From positions 4,608-68,607 of the forward strand of contig DHEJ01000010.1 of the NCBI GenBank assembly GCA_002399815.1: a stretch of 64,000 nt of DNA. Reading direction: 5' to 3'. The stretch is from Acholeplasmataceae bacterium UBA4853 (GTDB lineage Bacteria > Bacillota_I > Bacilli_A > Acholeplasmatales > Acholeplasmataceae). Positions 1-8,733 of the stretch are shown here, piece after piece (the first letter of the stretch is position 1; each line of letters starts with the position of its first letter). The notes under the pieces were generated by a model, which worked only from the letters and a program-made list of their open reading frames with translations, was not told where the DNA came from and searched no databases. The position numbers and the translations under genes are program-made.

Positions 1-141
1 GCATTACCAATGGTATTAGTATTATTCAATAATCAAGTCGTAGATTATGCAGTATTAACAGAAGCTAACGTTCCGTTACAACTTCTAAATTTCTATAATG
101 GCGTTTTAGAATCTGATGCCATTCAAGATTTCTTAAATTAA
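1..141 (+). CDS. C-terminal end of an unidentified protein, truncated by the window edge
   Basis: Frame 1 is open from base 1 and stops at TAA 139-141, giving the last 46 residues of a protein. The visible part has a strand-like run (LPMVLVLFNN) followed by a helical tail ending in DAIQDFLN. That order resembles the end of a thioredoxin fold, where a cis-Pro strand precedes the last helix, but the catalytic part lies outside the window, so the function is not assigned. A strong hairpin terminator follows 10 bases after the stop. Confidence 0.55.
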   Translation, partial: ALPMVLVLFNNQVVDYAVLTEANVPLQLLNFYNGVLESDAIQDFLN

Positions 142-151
142 AATGAATTAA

Positions 152-184
152 AAGGGTAGTCGTTCATCGACTACCCTTATTTTT
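152..184. terminator. bidirectional intrinsic terminator
   Basis: A perfect 11-bp stem (AAGGGTAGTCG at 152-162, CGACTACCCTT at 168-178) with a 5-base loop. It is followed by ATTTTTAT on the plus strand, and on the minus strand by TTTTAATTC. It can therefore end both the partial gene on the left and the convergent copper ATPase gene. Confidence 0.85.
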
Positions 185-188
185 ATAG

Positions 189-2444
189 TTATTTTAATTT
201 TAAGAACTGAGCATTAATGGCAACTATGATGGTTGAAAGCGACATAAAGAATGCACCAATTGCTGGAGAAATTGTGATATTAATAAATGAAAGTATACCA
301 GCTGCAAGTGGTAATGAAATAACATTATATGCGAGTGCCCAAATCAGATTTTCAAGCATCTTACGATAAGTTTTTTTAGAGAGTTTAATCAGGTTAACTA
401 CATCCATAGGTTCAGACCTTACTAAGATAACATCAGCAGTTTCGATAGCAACGTCAGTACCTGCGCCAATTGCTATACCTAAGTTTGCCTCTGCTAGTGC
501 AGGTGCATCATTGATACCATCTCCAGTCATTGCAACCACATGGTTAAATGCCTTTAATTCTTTAATATAAGCACTTTTTTGATGAGGAAGAACAGAGTGT
601 TTGAAATGGCTGATTCCTAGTTCGTTTGCTACTCTTTTAGCAACTACCTCATTATCTCCAGTTAACATATGTACAGTAATACCCATAAGTGAAAGTTCTT
701 TGATAGCTTCAATTGATTTTTGTTTGACTTGATCTTTTAATGCAATCATTCCTAAAACTTCTTTTTCCTCTATGACAAAGACTACTGTTTCACCTTTACT
801 AATAAGTTGATGATAGTGTGTATGGTCGTAGGAAATATTAAATGAATCTAAGTAGTTTGCAGAAACAACAGCATAAAACTTTAAGTCAATAATACCTGAT
901 ACACCAAATCCCACAATATTTTTAAAATCGATAACTTCAAGTGGCGTTACTTGATGTTTTTTATATCGTAGGATACCTAATGCTAGTGGGTGAGTAGAAG
1001 GTGTTTCAAGAGCAAATGCGATATCAAGCACTTTTTCTTTTGTATCTTTTAAAACCAATACATCAGTGACGCTAAATTTACCATCAGTGAGTGTACCTGT
1101 TTTATCAAAGATGATATGTTTTACTTTTCTACCATTTTCAAAGTGCGTTCTGTTCTTTATTAAAAGACCGTTTTTAGCAGCAATAGAGGTTGAGATACTT
1201 GTTACTAAAGGTATTGCAACCCCCAAAGCGTGAGGACAAGCAATAACTATGACAGTTACTACTCTAGTAATAACTTCTTCAGTAGTATTCCCAAAAAGTG
1301 ACCAAATAATTGCAGTAGTGATTGCAGTTAATAATGCAATGTAGAATAAGTATTTAGCTGCTATATCAGCTAATCTTTGAGTGTTAGATTTAGATTTTAA
1401 TGCCTGATTGACAAGAGTTACTACTTGAGATAGATAGGTTTCACTACCAAGTTTAGTTACTTTAACATGTAATAATCCATCACCATTTATAGTACCACCT
1501 ATAACCTCATCATGAACTGATTTATCTATTGGGTTTGACTCCCCTGTAATCATCGATTCATCAATGGAGGATTTACCGTAAATAATTAATCCATCGACAG
1601 GAATTTTTTCACCTGGTTTAACTAAAACAATGTCTTCATGCTTAAGAGTAGATAAGGTAACATCTAATGTTTCATTGGAATCCGTTATTAAATGTGCAAT
1701 CGTAGGCAGCAATTTTGATAGTGACTCTATGGATTTAGATGCTACTAAAGAAGATTTCATTTCTAAATAGTGTCCTAGGAGCATGATATCAATTAAAGTA
1801 ACAAGTTCCCAATAGAAATCCATGCCATTAAGTAGATTAAAAGTAACAAAAATAGAGTATACATAAGCTATAGTAATAGAAAGTGATACTAAGCTCATCA
1901 TTGCAGGTGATTTAGATTTTACTTCATGATATGCACCAACAAAGAATGGTTTACCACCATAAAAAAATATAACTGTTGAAATAAATAGTAAGACATAATT
2001 AGAATAATTGAATGTGAGTGTATAACCAAACCACATTTGTACCATGTTAGATAGAACAAGTACCGGAATTGACAAAATAGATGAGATAACAAATCTTATC
2101 AAGTAATCTTTAATATGACTCGAATGATCATGAGATCCGCCACTACCATCGTTAGTGTGATGATGTTCATGACTACTATTATTATCATGATCATTGTTTA
2201 TATCATGGTGATGTGTTTTTGTCGTGTGATGATTTTCATGGCTACTATGATTTTCATGATTATTGGTTACATCATGGTGATGCATTTCTGTAGTATGACT
2301 ATGGTGCATATGATGACCAGAATCATTTTCGCATGCACATTCCATATGTACTTTTTCGCATTTATCTAAATTTTTATTCAATGTGTTGTCACAGTTACAT
2401 TTATGTTTCTCTTTACTATCATTTGAATGATGATGTTCAGACAT
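189..2444 (-). CDS. copB: CopB-type copper/silver P1B ATPase with His-rich N-terminus
   Basis: Heavy-metal P-type ATPase, 751 aa, predicted to export copper or silver across the membrane. Visible landmarks are the phosphatase loop motif TGES, the intramembrane motif C403-P404-H405, the phosphorylation motif DKTGT at D447, an HP dipeptide (STHPLAL) and the hinge GDGINDAPAL. CPH in place of CPC places it in the P1B-3 (CopB-like) group. Residues 1-110 carry no HMA ferredoxin-like fold. Instead they hold two CxC motifs (C16/C18, C36/C38) and a long His-rich stretch that includes a duplicated 23-residue unit (51-73 and 74-96). Start: AGGAG lies 8 bases upstream of ATG 2444-2442. It sits 11 bases downstream of the csoR-like gene, so the two form one operon. 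The metal preference (Cu+, Cu2+ or Ag+) cannot be fixed from sequence. Confidence 0.92.
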   Translation of the reverse strand: MSEHHHSNDSKEKHKCNCDNTLNKNLDKCEKVHMECACENDSGHHMHHSHTTEMHHHDVTNNHENHSSHENHHTTKTHHHDINNDHDNNSSHEHHHTNDGSGGSHDHSSHIKDYLIRFVISSILSIPVLVLSNMVQMWFGYTLTFNYSNYVLLFISTVIFFYGGKPFFVGAYHEVKSKSPAMMSLVSLSITIAYVYSIFVTFNLLNGMDFYWELVTLIDIMLLGHYLEMKSSLVASKSIESLSKLLPTIAHLITDSNETLDVTLSTLKHEDIVLVKPGEKIPVDGLIIYGKSSIDESMITGESNPIDKSVHDEVIGGTINGDGLLHVKVTKLGSETYLSQVVTLVNQALKSKSNTQRLADIAAKYLFYIALLTAITTAIIWSLFGNTTEEVITRVVTVIVIACPHALGVAIPLVTSISTSIAAKNGLLIKNRTHFENGRKVKHIIFDKTGTLTDGKFSVTDVLVLKDTKEKVLDIAFALETPSTHPLALGILRYKKHQVTPLEVIDFKNIVGFGVSGIIDLKFYAVVSANYLDSFNISYDHTHYHQLISKGETVVFVIEEKEVLGMIALKDQVKQKSIEAIKELSLMGITVHMLTGDNEVVAKRVANELGISHFKHSVLPHQKSAYIKELKAFNHVVAMTGDGINDAPALAEANLGIAIGAGTDVAIETADVILVRSEPMDVVNLIKLSKKTYRKMLENLIWALAYNVISLPLAAGILSFINITISPAIGAFFMSLSTIIVAINAQFLKLK
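2157..2294 (-). repeat. tandem duplication of 69-bp His-rich coding unit
   Basis: Two adjacent 69-bp units (2226-2294 and 2157-2225) encode residues 51-73 and 74-96 of the copper ATPase. The units share TT-x-x-HHHD-x-x-N and SSHE-x-HH and differ at scattered positions, so the duplication is not very recent. Each unit adds several His residues to the cytosolic metal-binding tail. Confidence 0.75.
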
Positions 2445-2455
2445 ATCGCTAGCTC

Positions 2456-2713
2456 CTAAAGTATATTTTTTAGTAACTTATTAATCTCATCAATTTTTTC
2501 TTGAGGATTACCTGATTGAATGGAATCCATCACGCAGGAATTTAAATGGTCTGCAAGAATCTGTTTTTGAGCCTTTTTTAATAGTGCAATTGATGCTGAG
2601 ATTTGAGTTGAAATATCCATACAGTAACGATTTTCTTCAGTCATTTTTATTACAGCTTCAATTTGACCTAAAGCATTCTTTAATGTTTTAATAGATTGTT
2701 GATGTTTAAGCAT
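2456..2713 (-). CDS. csoR: CsoR/DUF156-family copper-sensing repressor
   Basis: Small all-helical metal-sensing repressor, 85 aa, usual length for the CsoR/RcnR/FrmR family. The Cys-His-Cys ligand set expected for Cu(I) sensing is present as C31, H56 and C60 (DHLNSC), with the C31 context RYCMDISTQI typical of the family. It is first in an operon with the copper ATPase downstream and has a GC-rich dyad just downstream of its own -10 box, fitting autorepression relieved by copper. The SD AGTAGG precedes ATG 2713-2711. The CsoR-type ligand pattern favours copper over nickel (RcnR) or formaldehyde (FrmR). Confidence 0.88.
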   Translation of the reverse strand: MLKHQQSIKTLKNALGQIEAVIKMTEENRYCMDISTQISASIALLKKAQKQILADHLNSCVMDSIQSGNPQEKIDEINKLLKNIL

Positions 2714-2727
2714 ATTTACCTACTTTC

Positions 2728-2760
2728 TACCCCCTACATAGGGGCTATAAGTTAATTATA
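2728..2760 (-). promoter_or_regulatory. csoR-copB promoter with CsoR-type operator
   Basis: On the minus strand a TATAAT -10 box occupies 2760-2755. Eight bases downstream is the dyad TA-C-CCCC-TACATA-GGGG-C-TA (2728-2747). G-tract/C-tract dyads of this kind are the known class of CsoR operators. Its place over the transcription start fits repression by blocking polymerase. Confidence 0.7.
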
Positions 2761-2888
2761 ACATATCAGAAAGAAAGTGATATATAAAAAGATGTTTATT
2801 GATTTGATTCACTAAGCGCACAGTAAAGACTTTCGAACATGTATTTTTAAATATTTTTTGATATAATGTTAAAGATGAGGTTACTATC

Positions 2889-4559
2889 ATGATAAACACA
2901 ATAAAAACTGAAATAAAAAAATTAATAGAATTAAATCATTCAATCAGTGAAGTGATTATTGAAGTTCCTAAAAAAGGGGATTCAGATTTAGCGATTCCTT
3001 TATTTAGTTATGCAAAATCACTATCTAAACCTTTAATGGAAGTCTCAGAAATGTTTCAAACAATCATTAAAACACACCATTCAGTAGAAAAATGTGTTTT
3101 TGTTGGTGGTTTTTTAAATATCTATCTCAATAGAGAATCACTTTCATTAAATATCTTGAATCAAGTAAATACACAAAAGAGTCTATATGGTTCTAAGGAT
3201 CATAATCATAAGGTTGTAGTCATTGATTATAGTTCACCTAATATTGCTAAAAAATTCTCTGTAGGACACTTAAGATCAACCGTTATTGGTAATTCACTTA
3301 AATTAATCTATCAAAAGTTAGGTTATAAAGTAGTAGGTATCAATCACTTAGGTGACTGGGGTACTCAATTTGGACGTATGATTGTTGCATACAAAAAGTG
3401 GGGTAATAAAGAACTGATTCAACAAAACCCAATTACTGAACTTCAAAAATTATATGTAAAATTCCATAATGAAGCTGAACATGATGAATCACTTGAACAA
3501 GCAGGTCGTGATGCATTTTTAAAACTTGAACAAAATGATCCTGAGTATTTAGAATTATGGAAGTATTTCAGAGAAGAATCATTAAAAGAGTTTATGGATA
3601 TGTATAAATTACTTGATGTTTCATTTGACTCTTATAATGGTGAGGCATTCTTCAATGATAAAATGGATGCTGTTGTTGATGAGCTTGATCAAAAGGGATT
3701 ACTAGTACTTGATCAAGGTGCAATGGTTGTTAAGGTTGATGAAAATCAACCACCAGTTTTAATTAAAAGAACCGATGGAGCAACGCTTTATGCCACAAGA
3801 GATTTAGCAGCATTATTTTACCGTTATCACACATATCACTTTGATAAGATGTTGTATGTTGTTGGTAATGAGCAAAAATTACATTTTGATAACATTAAAA
3901 AAGTTACTGATTTAATGGGATATCATTTTGATATTGAACATATCAATTTTGGATTAGTCTTACAAGATGGTAAGAAAATGTCTACTAGAGAAGGTAAGAC
4001 TACTCAACTATTAGATGTTTTAAAAGAAGCAATTGATAATGCTAAAACTGCAATCAATGAAAAGAATCCAAATTTAGAAAATAAAGATATGGTAGCAAAA
4101 GCAGTTGGTATTGGTGCTGTAATTTTTAATGACTTAAAAAATGAAAGACATTTAGATATTGATTTTAACTTAAGTAATATGGTTAAATTTGAGGGTCAAA
4201 CTGGTCCTTATCTCCAATATTCAATTGTTAGAATATTTTCAATTCTAAAAAATATCGTGTTTGATAAAACTGAGGTGAATCCTTCTTTATACAAAGAGGA
4301 TGTTTACTTCAATATTATTAAACAAATTGATCAATTCCCAAGTATCATTGAACGTGCTGGAAATGATAATACACCTTCCACAATTGCAAGATATCTGTTA
4401 TCGTTATCTCAAGAGTTTAATGCATTTTATGCAAAAGTTAGAATTAATACAGAAGATAGTGTCGTAAGAAATACGAATGTTTATTTAGTACAAGCAATCC
4501 TTACTATCATGGTAGAAGGACTCAGATTACTTGGTATTAAGCATTTAGAAGCGATGTAA
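2889..4559 (+). CDS. argS: arginyl-tRNA synthetase
   Basis: Class I aminoacyl-tRNA synthetase charging tRNA-Arg with arginine in the cytosol; 556 aa, normal family length. The N-terminal additional domain covers about residues 1-100. The HIGH motif appears as SVGHLRST, the KMSKS-equivalent as KKMSTREG, and the C-terminal part is the DALR anticodon-binding domain. GAGGT lies 6-7 bases upstream of ATG 2889. It starts a tight cluster with the membrane protein and glycosyltransferase that follow (3 bases, then a 4-base overlap). Confidence 0.97.
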   Translation: MINTIKTEIKKLIELNHSISEVIIEVPKKGDSDLAIPLFSYAKSLSKPLMEVSEMFQTIIKTHHSVEKCVFVGGFLNIYLNRESLSLNILNQVNTQKSLYGSKDHNHKVVVIDYSSPNIAKKFSVGHLRSTVIGNSLKLIYQKLGYKVVGINHLGDWGTQFGRMIVAYKKWGNKELIQQNPITELQKLYVKFHNEAEHDESLEQAGRDAFLKLEQNDPEYLELWKYFREESLKEFMDMYKLLDVSFDSYNGEAFFNDKMDAVVDELDQKGLLVLDQGAMVVKVDENQPPVLIKRTDGATLYATRDLAALFYRYHTYHFDKMLYVVGNEQKLHFDNIKKVTDLMGYHFDIEHINFGLVLQDGKKMSTREGKTTQLLDVLKEAIDNAKTAINEKNPNLENKDMVAKAVGIGAVIFNDLKNERHLDIDFNLSNMVKFEGQTGPYLQYSIVRIFSILKNIVFDKTEVNPSLYKEDVYFNIIKQIDQFPSIIERAGNDNTPSTIARYLLSLSQEFNAFYAKVRINTEDSVVRNTNVYLVQAILTIMVEGLRLLGIKHLEAM

Positions 4560-4562
4560 ACT

Positions 4563-5603
4563 ATGGAAAATACAAAACAAACTTCACAAAAAAAGATATG
4601 GCTGAATATTGTAGTTGTTTTAGTTGTTTTAATGATACTAATCACTGTAGTTGGTAGTTTAAACGATTTTGAACAAATACTTCATATGATTGGTCAAGTG
4701 AATTTAATTTATCTAATTATCGCGATTGTTTTATCACTATCAAGTTTCTTGTTTATGTCTTTATCTACAAATATTGTATTAAGAGCCTTAAATAAGGATA
4801 TTGACTATGGTACTGGATTCTTAATTCAGACAGTAGAACCATTTTTTAATGGTATTACACCATTTTCAACTGGTGCTCAACCTTTCCAATTATATTATTA
4901 TCATAAACATAATGTTCCAGCTAATGAAGCAACCTCTGTACTGGTTGTTAACTTCATTTTATTTCAAATTGTTTCAGTAGCTTTATCAACAATCGGTTTA
5001 ATCGTATTTTTTAATCAGATTTATTCAGCTTTAGGCAATATGATGGTATATATTTTAATTGGATATATTATTAATACGGTTATTTTAATTGGTTTGTTCT
5101 TCCTTGCGTATATTCCTAAAGTGTATATTTTATTTGAAAGACTTTTAGGTTTATTTGAAAAGATTAAATGGACTAAGAATACAGCAACAAAACTAAAAGC
5201 AAAAACATTTAGATTTGTTGGTGAATTTCAAGGTGGAGTACGTTTCTTATTTACTAAAAAACGTGTATTTATTTTAAGTTCATTAACAAAATTAATTAGT
5301 ATCATTTTACTTTATTCAACAACCGTATTGATTGCTATGTCATTATCAGAAACATTTAATTGGTCTGAAAGCATATTTATGATAGTGTCTGGATTACTTG
5401 CTGTTACAACAATGATGTTTTTCCCTCTACCTGGTGCAAGTGGTGGTACAGAAGTTGCTTATACAATGCTATTAGGACAAATGATTCCTAATTTAAAATT
5501 AGTAACTATCATGTTGTTATGGCGCTTATTAACTTATTATTTTGGTATGATTTATGGATTTATTGGGTACTTATTCTTACGTAAAAGAAAGGTGAAATCA
5601 TGA
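4563..5603 (+). CDS. UPF0104/LPG-synthase-TM family flippase-like membrane protein
   Basis: Polytopic membrane protein, 346 aa, with about eight hydrophobic segments. It matches the family that forms the N-terminal flippase half of MprF (lysylphosphatidylglycerol synthase TM region, YbhN-like). The signature PLPGASGGTE near residue 285 corresponds to the conserved PxPGG-GxxE loop of the family. No lysyl-transferase domain is attached. Its stop overlaps the ATG of the glucolipid glycosyltransferase (ATGA), so the two are probably translated together. I infer a role in lipid translocation, perhaps of the glucolipid made by its neighbour; the substrate is unknown. Confidence 0.8.
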   Translation: MENTKQTSQKKIWLNIVVVLVVLMILITVVGSLNDFEQILHMIGQVNLIYLIIAIVLSLSSFLFMSLSTNIVLRALNKDIDYGTGFLIQTVEPFFNGITPFSTGAQPFQLYYYHKHNVPANEATSVLVVNFILFQIVSVALSTIGLIVFFNQIYSALGNMMVYILIGYIINTVILIGLFFLAYIPKVYILFERLLGLFEKIKWTKNTATKLKAKTFRFVGEFQGGVRFLFTKKRVFILSSLTKLISIILLYSTTVLIAMSLSETFNWSESIFMIVSGLLAVTTMMFFPLPGASGGTEVAYTMLLGQMIPNLKLVTIMLLWRLLTYYFGMIYGFIGYLFLRKRKVKS

Positions 5604-6805
5604 AAATTGGTATATTCACTGAGGCATACAAACCGCTAATCTCTGGTGTTGTTACATCGGTTGTAACCTTAAAAGAAGGCTTAGAAGCTTTAGGGCATGA
5701 AGTCTATATTATTACACCACGTGCTCCAAAACAAAGGATAGAAACAGATCCATATGTCATTAGATTACGTGGAATGATTATTCCTAGAAAATCACTTAAA
5801 GGATTTAGATTGGTACCTTGGGTTACCAGACATTTACAAAAAATTAAGAATTTACAACTTGATCTAGTTCATATCCATACTGAGTTTTCGATGGGGTTAC
5901 TTGGCCTTGCTGTTGGTAAGAAAAATAACATTCCTATTGTATATACACTACATACAAGTTATCAAGACTATGCACACTATGTATCAAGAATGATGATGTA
6001 TTTTGTACCAAATACTTCAAGAAAAATTGCTTTCTTGATTAATAATCACTATACGAAGCACTGTGATATGACGATTGTTCCAACTAAGAAAATCTATGAT
6101 AAAATGATTCGTTTAAAGCATGATGGTAGATTTAAAATTTTACCCTCAGGTATAGATTTAAAACCTTTCTATAAAGAATCTCATACAACCGAAGAAGTGT
6201 ATGCATTAAAAGAAAAATTGAACATTAAACCAGATGAGTTTGTTGCAATCATTGTTGCTCGTATTGCACAAGAAAAATCCATTAGTGATTTAGTTCATGC
6301 CTTCATTGAATTTCATAAAACATACCCTAAATCAAGATTCTTAATTGTTGGTGATGGTCCAGATAAACCGGCACTCGATCACTTAATCGAGAAAAAAGGT
6401 GCAAAATCATATATCAATACATTAGGTTTTGTAAGACATGAAGAAGTGGGTATTTATTATCAAGTAGCAGATGTGTTTTTAAATGCTTCAACTACAGAGA
6501 CTCAAGGTCTAACCTATGTTGAAGCACTTGCAGCATCATTACCGATTATTGTACGTTATGATGATGTATTTGATGCATTTGTGGAAGATGGTAAAAATGG
6601 TATTTTCTTTCACAAAACTGAAGAACTTGTTGAGCATCTAAAACGTGTACAATCAGATAAGGAATTACTTGAAAGACTTACAAAAAATGCTAAACCATCG
6701 GTTAAGAATTATTCAAAAGAGATGTATGCTAAGAACGTAGAATCGTTATATAAAGAATTAATTGAAGAAAATAAAATAAAATTACAATTGAAGAAAACTA
6801 AGTAA
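5600..6805 (+). CDS. mgs: 1,2-diacylglycerol 3-alpha-glucosyltransferase (monoglucosyl-DAG synthase), GT4
   Basis: GT-B fold glycosyltransferase of family GT4, 401 aa. It closely resembles the A. laidlawii alMGS enzyme as I remember it: an N-terminus of the type IGIFTEAYKPLISGVVTSV, the EX7E motif as E300-TQGLTYV-E308, and a length near 398 aa. The family moves glucose from UDP-glucose onto diacylglycerol at the inner membrane surface, giving the non-bilayer glucolipid that sets membrane curvature in acholeplasmas. No transmembrane segment is seen, as expected for a monotopic enzyme held by basic amphipathic surface. It overlaps the upstream flippase-like gene by 4 bases. Confidence 0.9.
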   Translation: MKIGIFTEAYKPLISGVVTSVVTLKEGLEALGHEVYIITPRAPKQRIETDPYVIRLRGMIIPRKSLKGFRLVPWVTRHLQKIKNLQLDLVHIHTEFSMGLLGLAVGKKNNIPIVYTLHTSYQDYAHYVSRMMMYFVPNTSRKIAFLINNHYTKHCDMTIVPTKKIYDKMIRLKHDGRFKILPSGIDLKPFYKESHTTEEVYALKEKLNIKPDEFVAIIVARIAQEKSISDLVHAFIEFHKTYPKSRFLIVGDGPDKPALDHLIEKKGAKSYINTLGFVRHEEVGIYYQVADVFLNASTTETQGLTYVEALAASLPIIVRYDDVFDAFVEDGKNGIFFHKTEELVEHLKRVQSDKELLERLTKNAKPSVKNYSKEMYAKNVESLYKELIEENKIKLQLKKTK

Positions 6806-6816
6806 GATGTTATAAT
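6788..6816 (+). promoter_or_regulatory. promoter of tRNA-Leu
   Basis: TTGAAG (6788-6793), a 17-base spacer and TATAAT (6811-6816) lie 15 bases before the tRNA. The -35 falls inside the end of the glycosyltransferase gene. Confidence 0.75.
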
Positions 6817-6831
6817 CTTACTTGGCTTTAA

Positions 6832-6916
6832 TCCCCGTGTGGCGAAATGGTAGACGCGCTTGACTCAAAATCAAGTAGTGAGAGCTGTGCTGGTTCGAGT
6901 CCGGTCACGGGGACCA
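6832..6916 (+). tRNA. tRNA-Leu (anticodon CAA)
   Basis: 85 bases including an encoded CCA. The acceptor stem TCCCCGT (6832-6838) pairs with ACGGGGA (6907-6913), CCA is 6914-6916, and the T-loop GTTCGAGTC is intact. The anticodon stem CTTGA/TCAAG encloses loop CTCAAAA, giving anticodon CAA, which reads UUG. The long variable arm is typical of class II tRNA-Leu. Confidence 0.96.
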
Positions 6917-6929
6917 AAAAAATAATAAT

Positions 6930-6987
6930 ACTCCCATAAGTAAAGATTTAATTGTCAAAGACTAAATCATTGATGGGAGTTTTTTTA
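6930..6987 (+). terminator. intrinsic terminator after tRNA-Leu
   Basis: ACTCCCAT (6930-6937) pairs with ATGGGAGT (6973-6980), followed by a run of Ts. An inner GATTTA/TAAATC pairing extends the stem. Confidence 0.8.
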
Positions 6988-7104
6988 TGGGGTTAAGTAT
7001 TCATATCATATAAATTTATTTATAGAATTTTAAGTATAAAAAAACTTATAATGGTACAATGAACTTAGATTTTATAAAATTACTATGAATATCAGGTGAT
7101 TTAT

Positions 7105-7647
7105 ATGCAAAACCCCTACGTAAGTTGTCCAACTTTTTTTACACAAAAATTCACATTAAGACTTGTTTCAATTAATGATTCTAAGGATTTACTTCAGTGT
7201 TATTCAGATTCAAAAGCTCAAAAATTTTTTAACATCGATAAATGTTTTGGTGATTTTTGTATGTATAAGAATGAAGATATGATACTTTGTATAAAATCAT
7301 GGTTAGATGCTTATGAAAGAGAGGAGTTTATCCGTTTTTCTATTGTTGATCAATCACTAGTTAAAGCAGTCGGAACTGTTGAAATGTTTGGTTATGTCGG
7401 AAAATATAAAACAAAAACCGGTATTCTTCGAGTTGATATCAATTCTAGTTATGAGAATATTGAGGATTTGAGTGAAATCTTCGAGGTTTCAAGAGAAAAC
7501 TTTTTTGGATTATTTGATATTGATACGATTGCAACTAAAGCAATTCCAGAGGCTACAGAAAGAATTAAAGTGTTACTTGACTTTGGATTTATTAAAAGTC
7601 AAGTCAATGAAGGGATAAATTATTATTTACTTTCAAATAAACATTAA
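7105..7647 (+). CDS. GNAT-family N-acetyltransferase (RimJ/RimL-like)
   Basis: About 180 aa with the pattern of RimJ/RimL-type GNAT enzymes: an N-terminal LRLVSINDSKDL segment, a central acceptor region and a C-terminal half ending in a strand (FGFI.. INYYLLS) as in this fold. The acetyl-CoA loop (usually R/Q-x-x-G-x-G/A) is not clear, so activity is uncertain. An in-frame GTG at 7096 could extend the frame, but AGGTGA at 7094-7099 is a good SD placed 5 bases before ATG 7105, so I take the ATG as start. Single gene; substrate unknown. Confidence 0.65.
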   Translation: MQNPYVSCPTFFTQKFTLRLVSINDSKDLLQCYSDSKAQKFFNIDKCFGDFCMYKNEDMILCIKSWLDAYEREEFIRFSIVDQSLVKAVGTVEMFGYVGKYKTKTGILRVDINSSYENIEDLSEIFEVSRENFFGLFDIDTIATKAIPEATERIKVLLDFGFIKSQVNEGINYYLLSNKH

Positions 7648-7851
7648 TTAACTTGAAGGATTTCATTTAAATTGTATAAGAATAAAGTATTAACAAAGCA
7701 ATCTTGAAGCTACAATATACTCTTTAAATATATGCTTACTTTATTTACATATTATTTACATGCATATACTTAACATAGTATATTAAAAACTGTTAGGATA
7801 TAGTTAGATTAATAATACATGTATTAATCACTAAATCATGAGGTGTTATTG

Positions 7852-8247
7852 ATGAAAAAAGTAGCATTTGTTTGTGTACACAATTCATGTCGAAGTCAAA
7901 TGGCTGAAGGGTGGGCTAAAACTTTAGGTAAAGGCATAATTGAAGTTTATTCAGCTGGAACAGAAGATTACCATGAAGTAAAGCCGTTAGCAGTTGAAGT
8001 GATGAAAGAAGTAGGTATTAGCTTAACTGATCAATACCCAAAAAGATTAGAAGATATCCCACTACCAGATATTTTAATTACAATGGGTTGTAATGCAGAG
8101 TGTCCTTGGGTACCAAATGAGTATCAAGCAGATTGGGGTTTAGAAGATCCTTCAGGTAAAGGTATTGAAGCATTTAGAGTAACTAGAGATTTGATCAAAC
8201 ATAAAGTTTTAGAGCTAATTGAAATGGTTAAAACAAATACCTTATAA
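7852..8247 (+). CDS. thioredoxin-linked arsenate reductase-like / low-Mr tyrosine phosphatase fold
   Basis: 131 aa protein of the LMW-PTP/ArsC family. The P-loop CX5R is C8-VHNSC-R14, and two more Cys lie at C80 and C84 (MGCNAECPW). These fit the nucleophile plus redox relay of ArsC enzymes, which reduce arsenate to arsenite with thioredoxin. WGLEDPSGK is the usual acid-loop region. GAGGT upstream of ATG 7852 supports that start over the in-frame GTG at 7843. No arsenite pump or ArsR regulator is adjacent, so a role in arsenate resistance rests on the family alone. Confidence 0.8.
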   Translation: MKKVAFVCVHNSCRSQMAEGWAKTLGKGIIEVYSAGTEDYHEVKPLAVEVMKEVGISLTDQYPKRLEDIPLPDILITMGCNAECPWVPNEYQADWGLEDPSGKGIEAFRVTRDLIKHKVLELIEMVKTNTL

Positions 8248-8271
8248 TTTAATTTAAGTATTTAAATTTAT

Positions 8272-8301
8272 AACCACATACCAAATATGTGGTTATTTTT
8301 A
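8272..8301 (+). terminator. intrinsic terminator
   Basis: AACCACATA (8272-8280), loop CCAAA, TATGTGGTT (8286-8294), then ATTTTTAT. Confidence 0.85.
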
Positions 8302-8400
8302 TGAAAAAAATGAAAAAATTTTTGTTTGAATCCATTAATGGATAAAAATAAATGTTATAATTAATTTGAAAAAGAAACATTGTAGAAGGAAGGTTTAAAT

Positions 8401-8730
8401 ATGTACAAAAATATAACACATAGTAAAGTGCTAGCACTTGCTGATGAAATGCAATACTTACCAGGTCAAGTGGCCAGTAAAACAATTGCTCAAAATAGTC
8501 ATGTAAGTATAACGCTTTTTTCATTTGATCAAGGTGAAGAAATTGGGTTACACAAATCTAAAGGGGATGCAATGGTAACTATTCTTGATGGAATAGCTAA
8601 AATTACTATTGATGATAAAACCTATGAATTATCAAAAGGTGAAACAATTATTATGCCTGCTTTAGTACCTCATGCACTTTATGCTATCAAACAGTTTAAG
8701 ATGATCCTAACAGTCGTATTTCCGGTATAA
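8401..8730 (+). CDS. small cupin-domain protein
   Basis: 109 aa, a single cupin barrel. Motif 1 appears as EEIGLHKSKGDAMVTILDG (residues about 46-64) and motif 2 as KGETIIMPALVPHALYA. Both retain a metal-binding type His, although the first motif has one His and not the usual HxH. Strong SD AGGAAGG before ATG 8401. It is followed after 3 bases by a methyltransferase gene and probably shares its transcript. Substrate unknown. Confidence 0.8.
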   Translation: MYKNITHSKVLALADEMQYLPGQVASKTIAQNSHVSITLFSFDQGEEIGLHKSKGDAMVTILDGIAKITIDDKTYELSKGETIIMPALVPHALYAIKQFKMILTVVFPV

Positions 8731-8733
8731 ACT

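Noticed and set aside
2115..2369. Plus-strand 84-codon open frame rich in Met, Ile and Thr
   Set aside because: It is the complement of the His-rich repeats of the copper ATPase; no SD and biased composition explain it.
7096..7104. GTG as start of the GNAT gene
   Set aside because: The GTG is part of a good AGGTGA Shine-Dalgarno for ATG 7105; the same situation occurs at pncB (12555) and the Crp/Fnr gene (51016).
8249..8524. Minus-strand 91-codon frame overlapping the terminator and the cupin gene
   Set aside because: Crosses a terminator, lacks an SD and overlaps a well-supported gene on the other strand.
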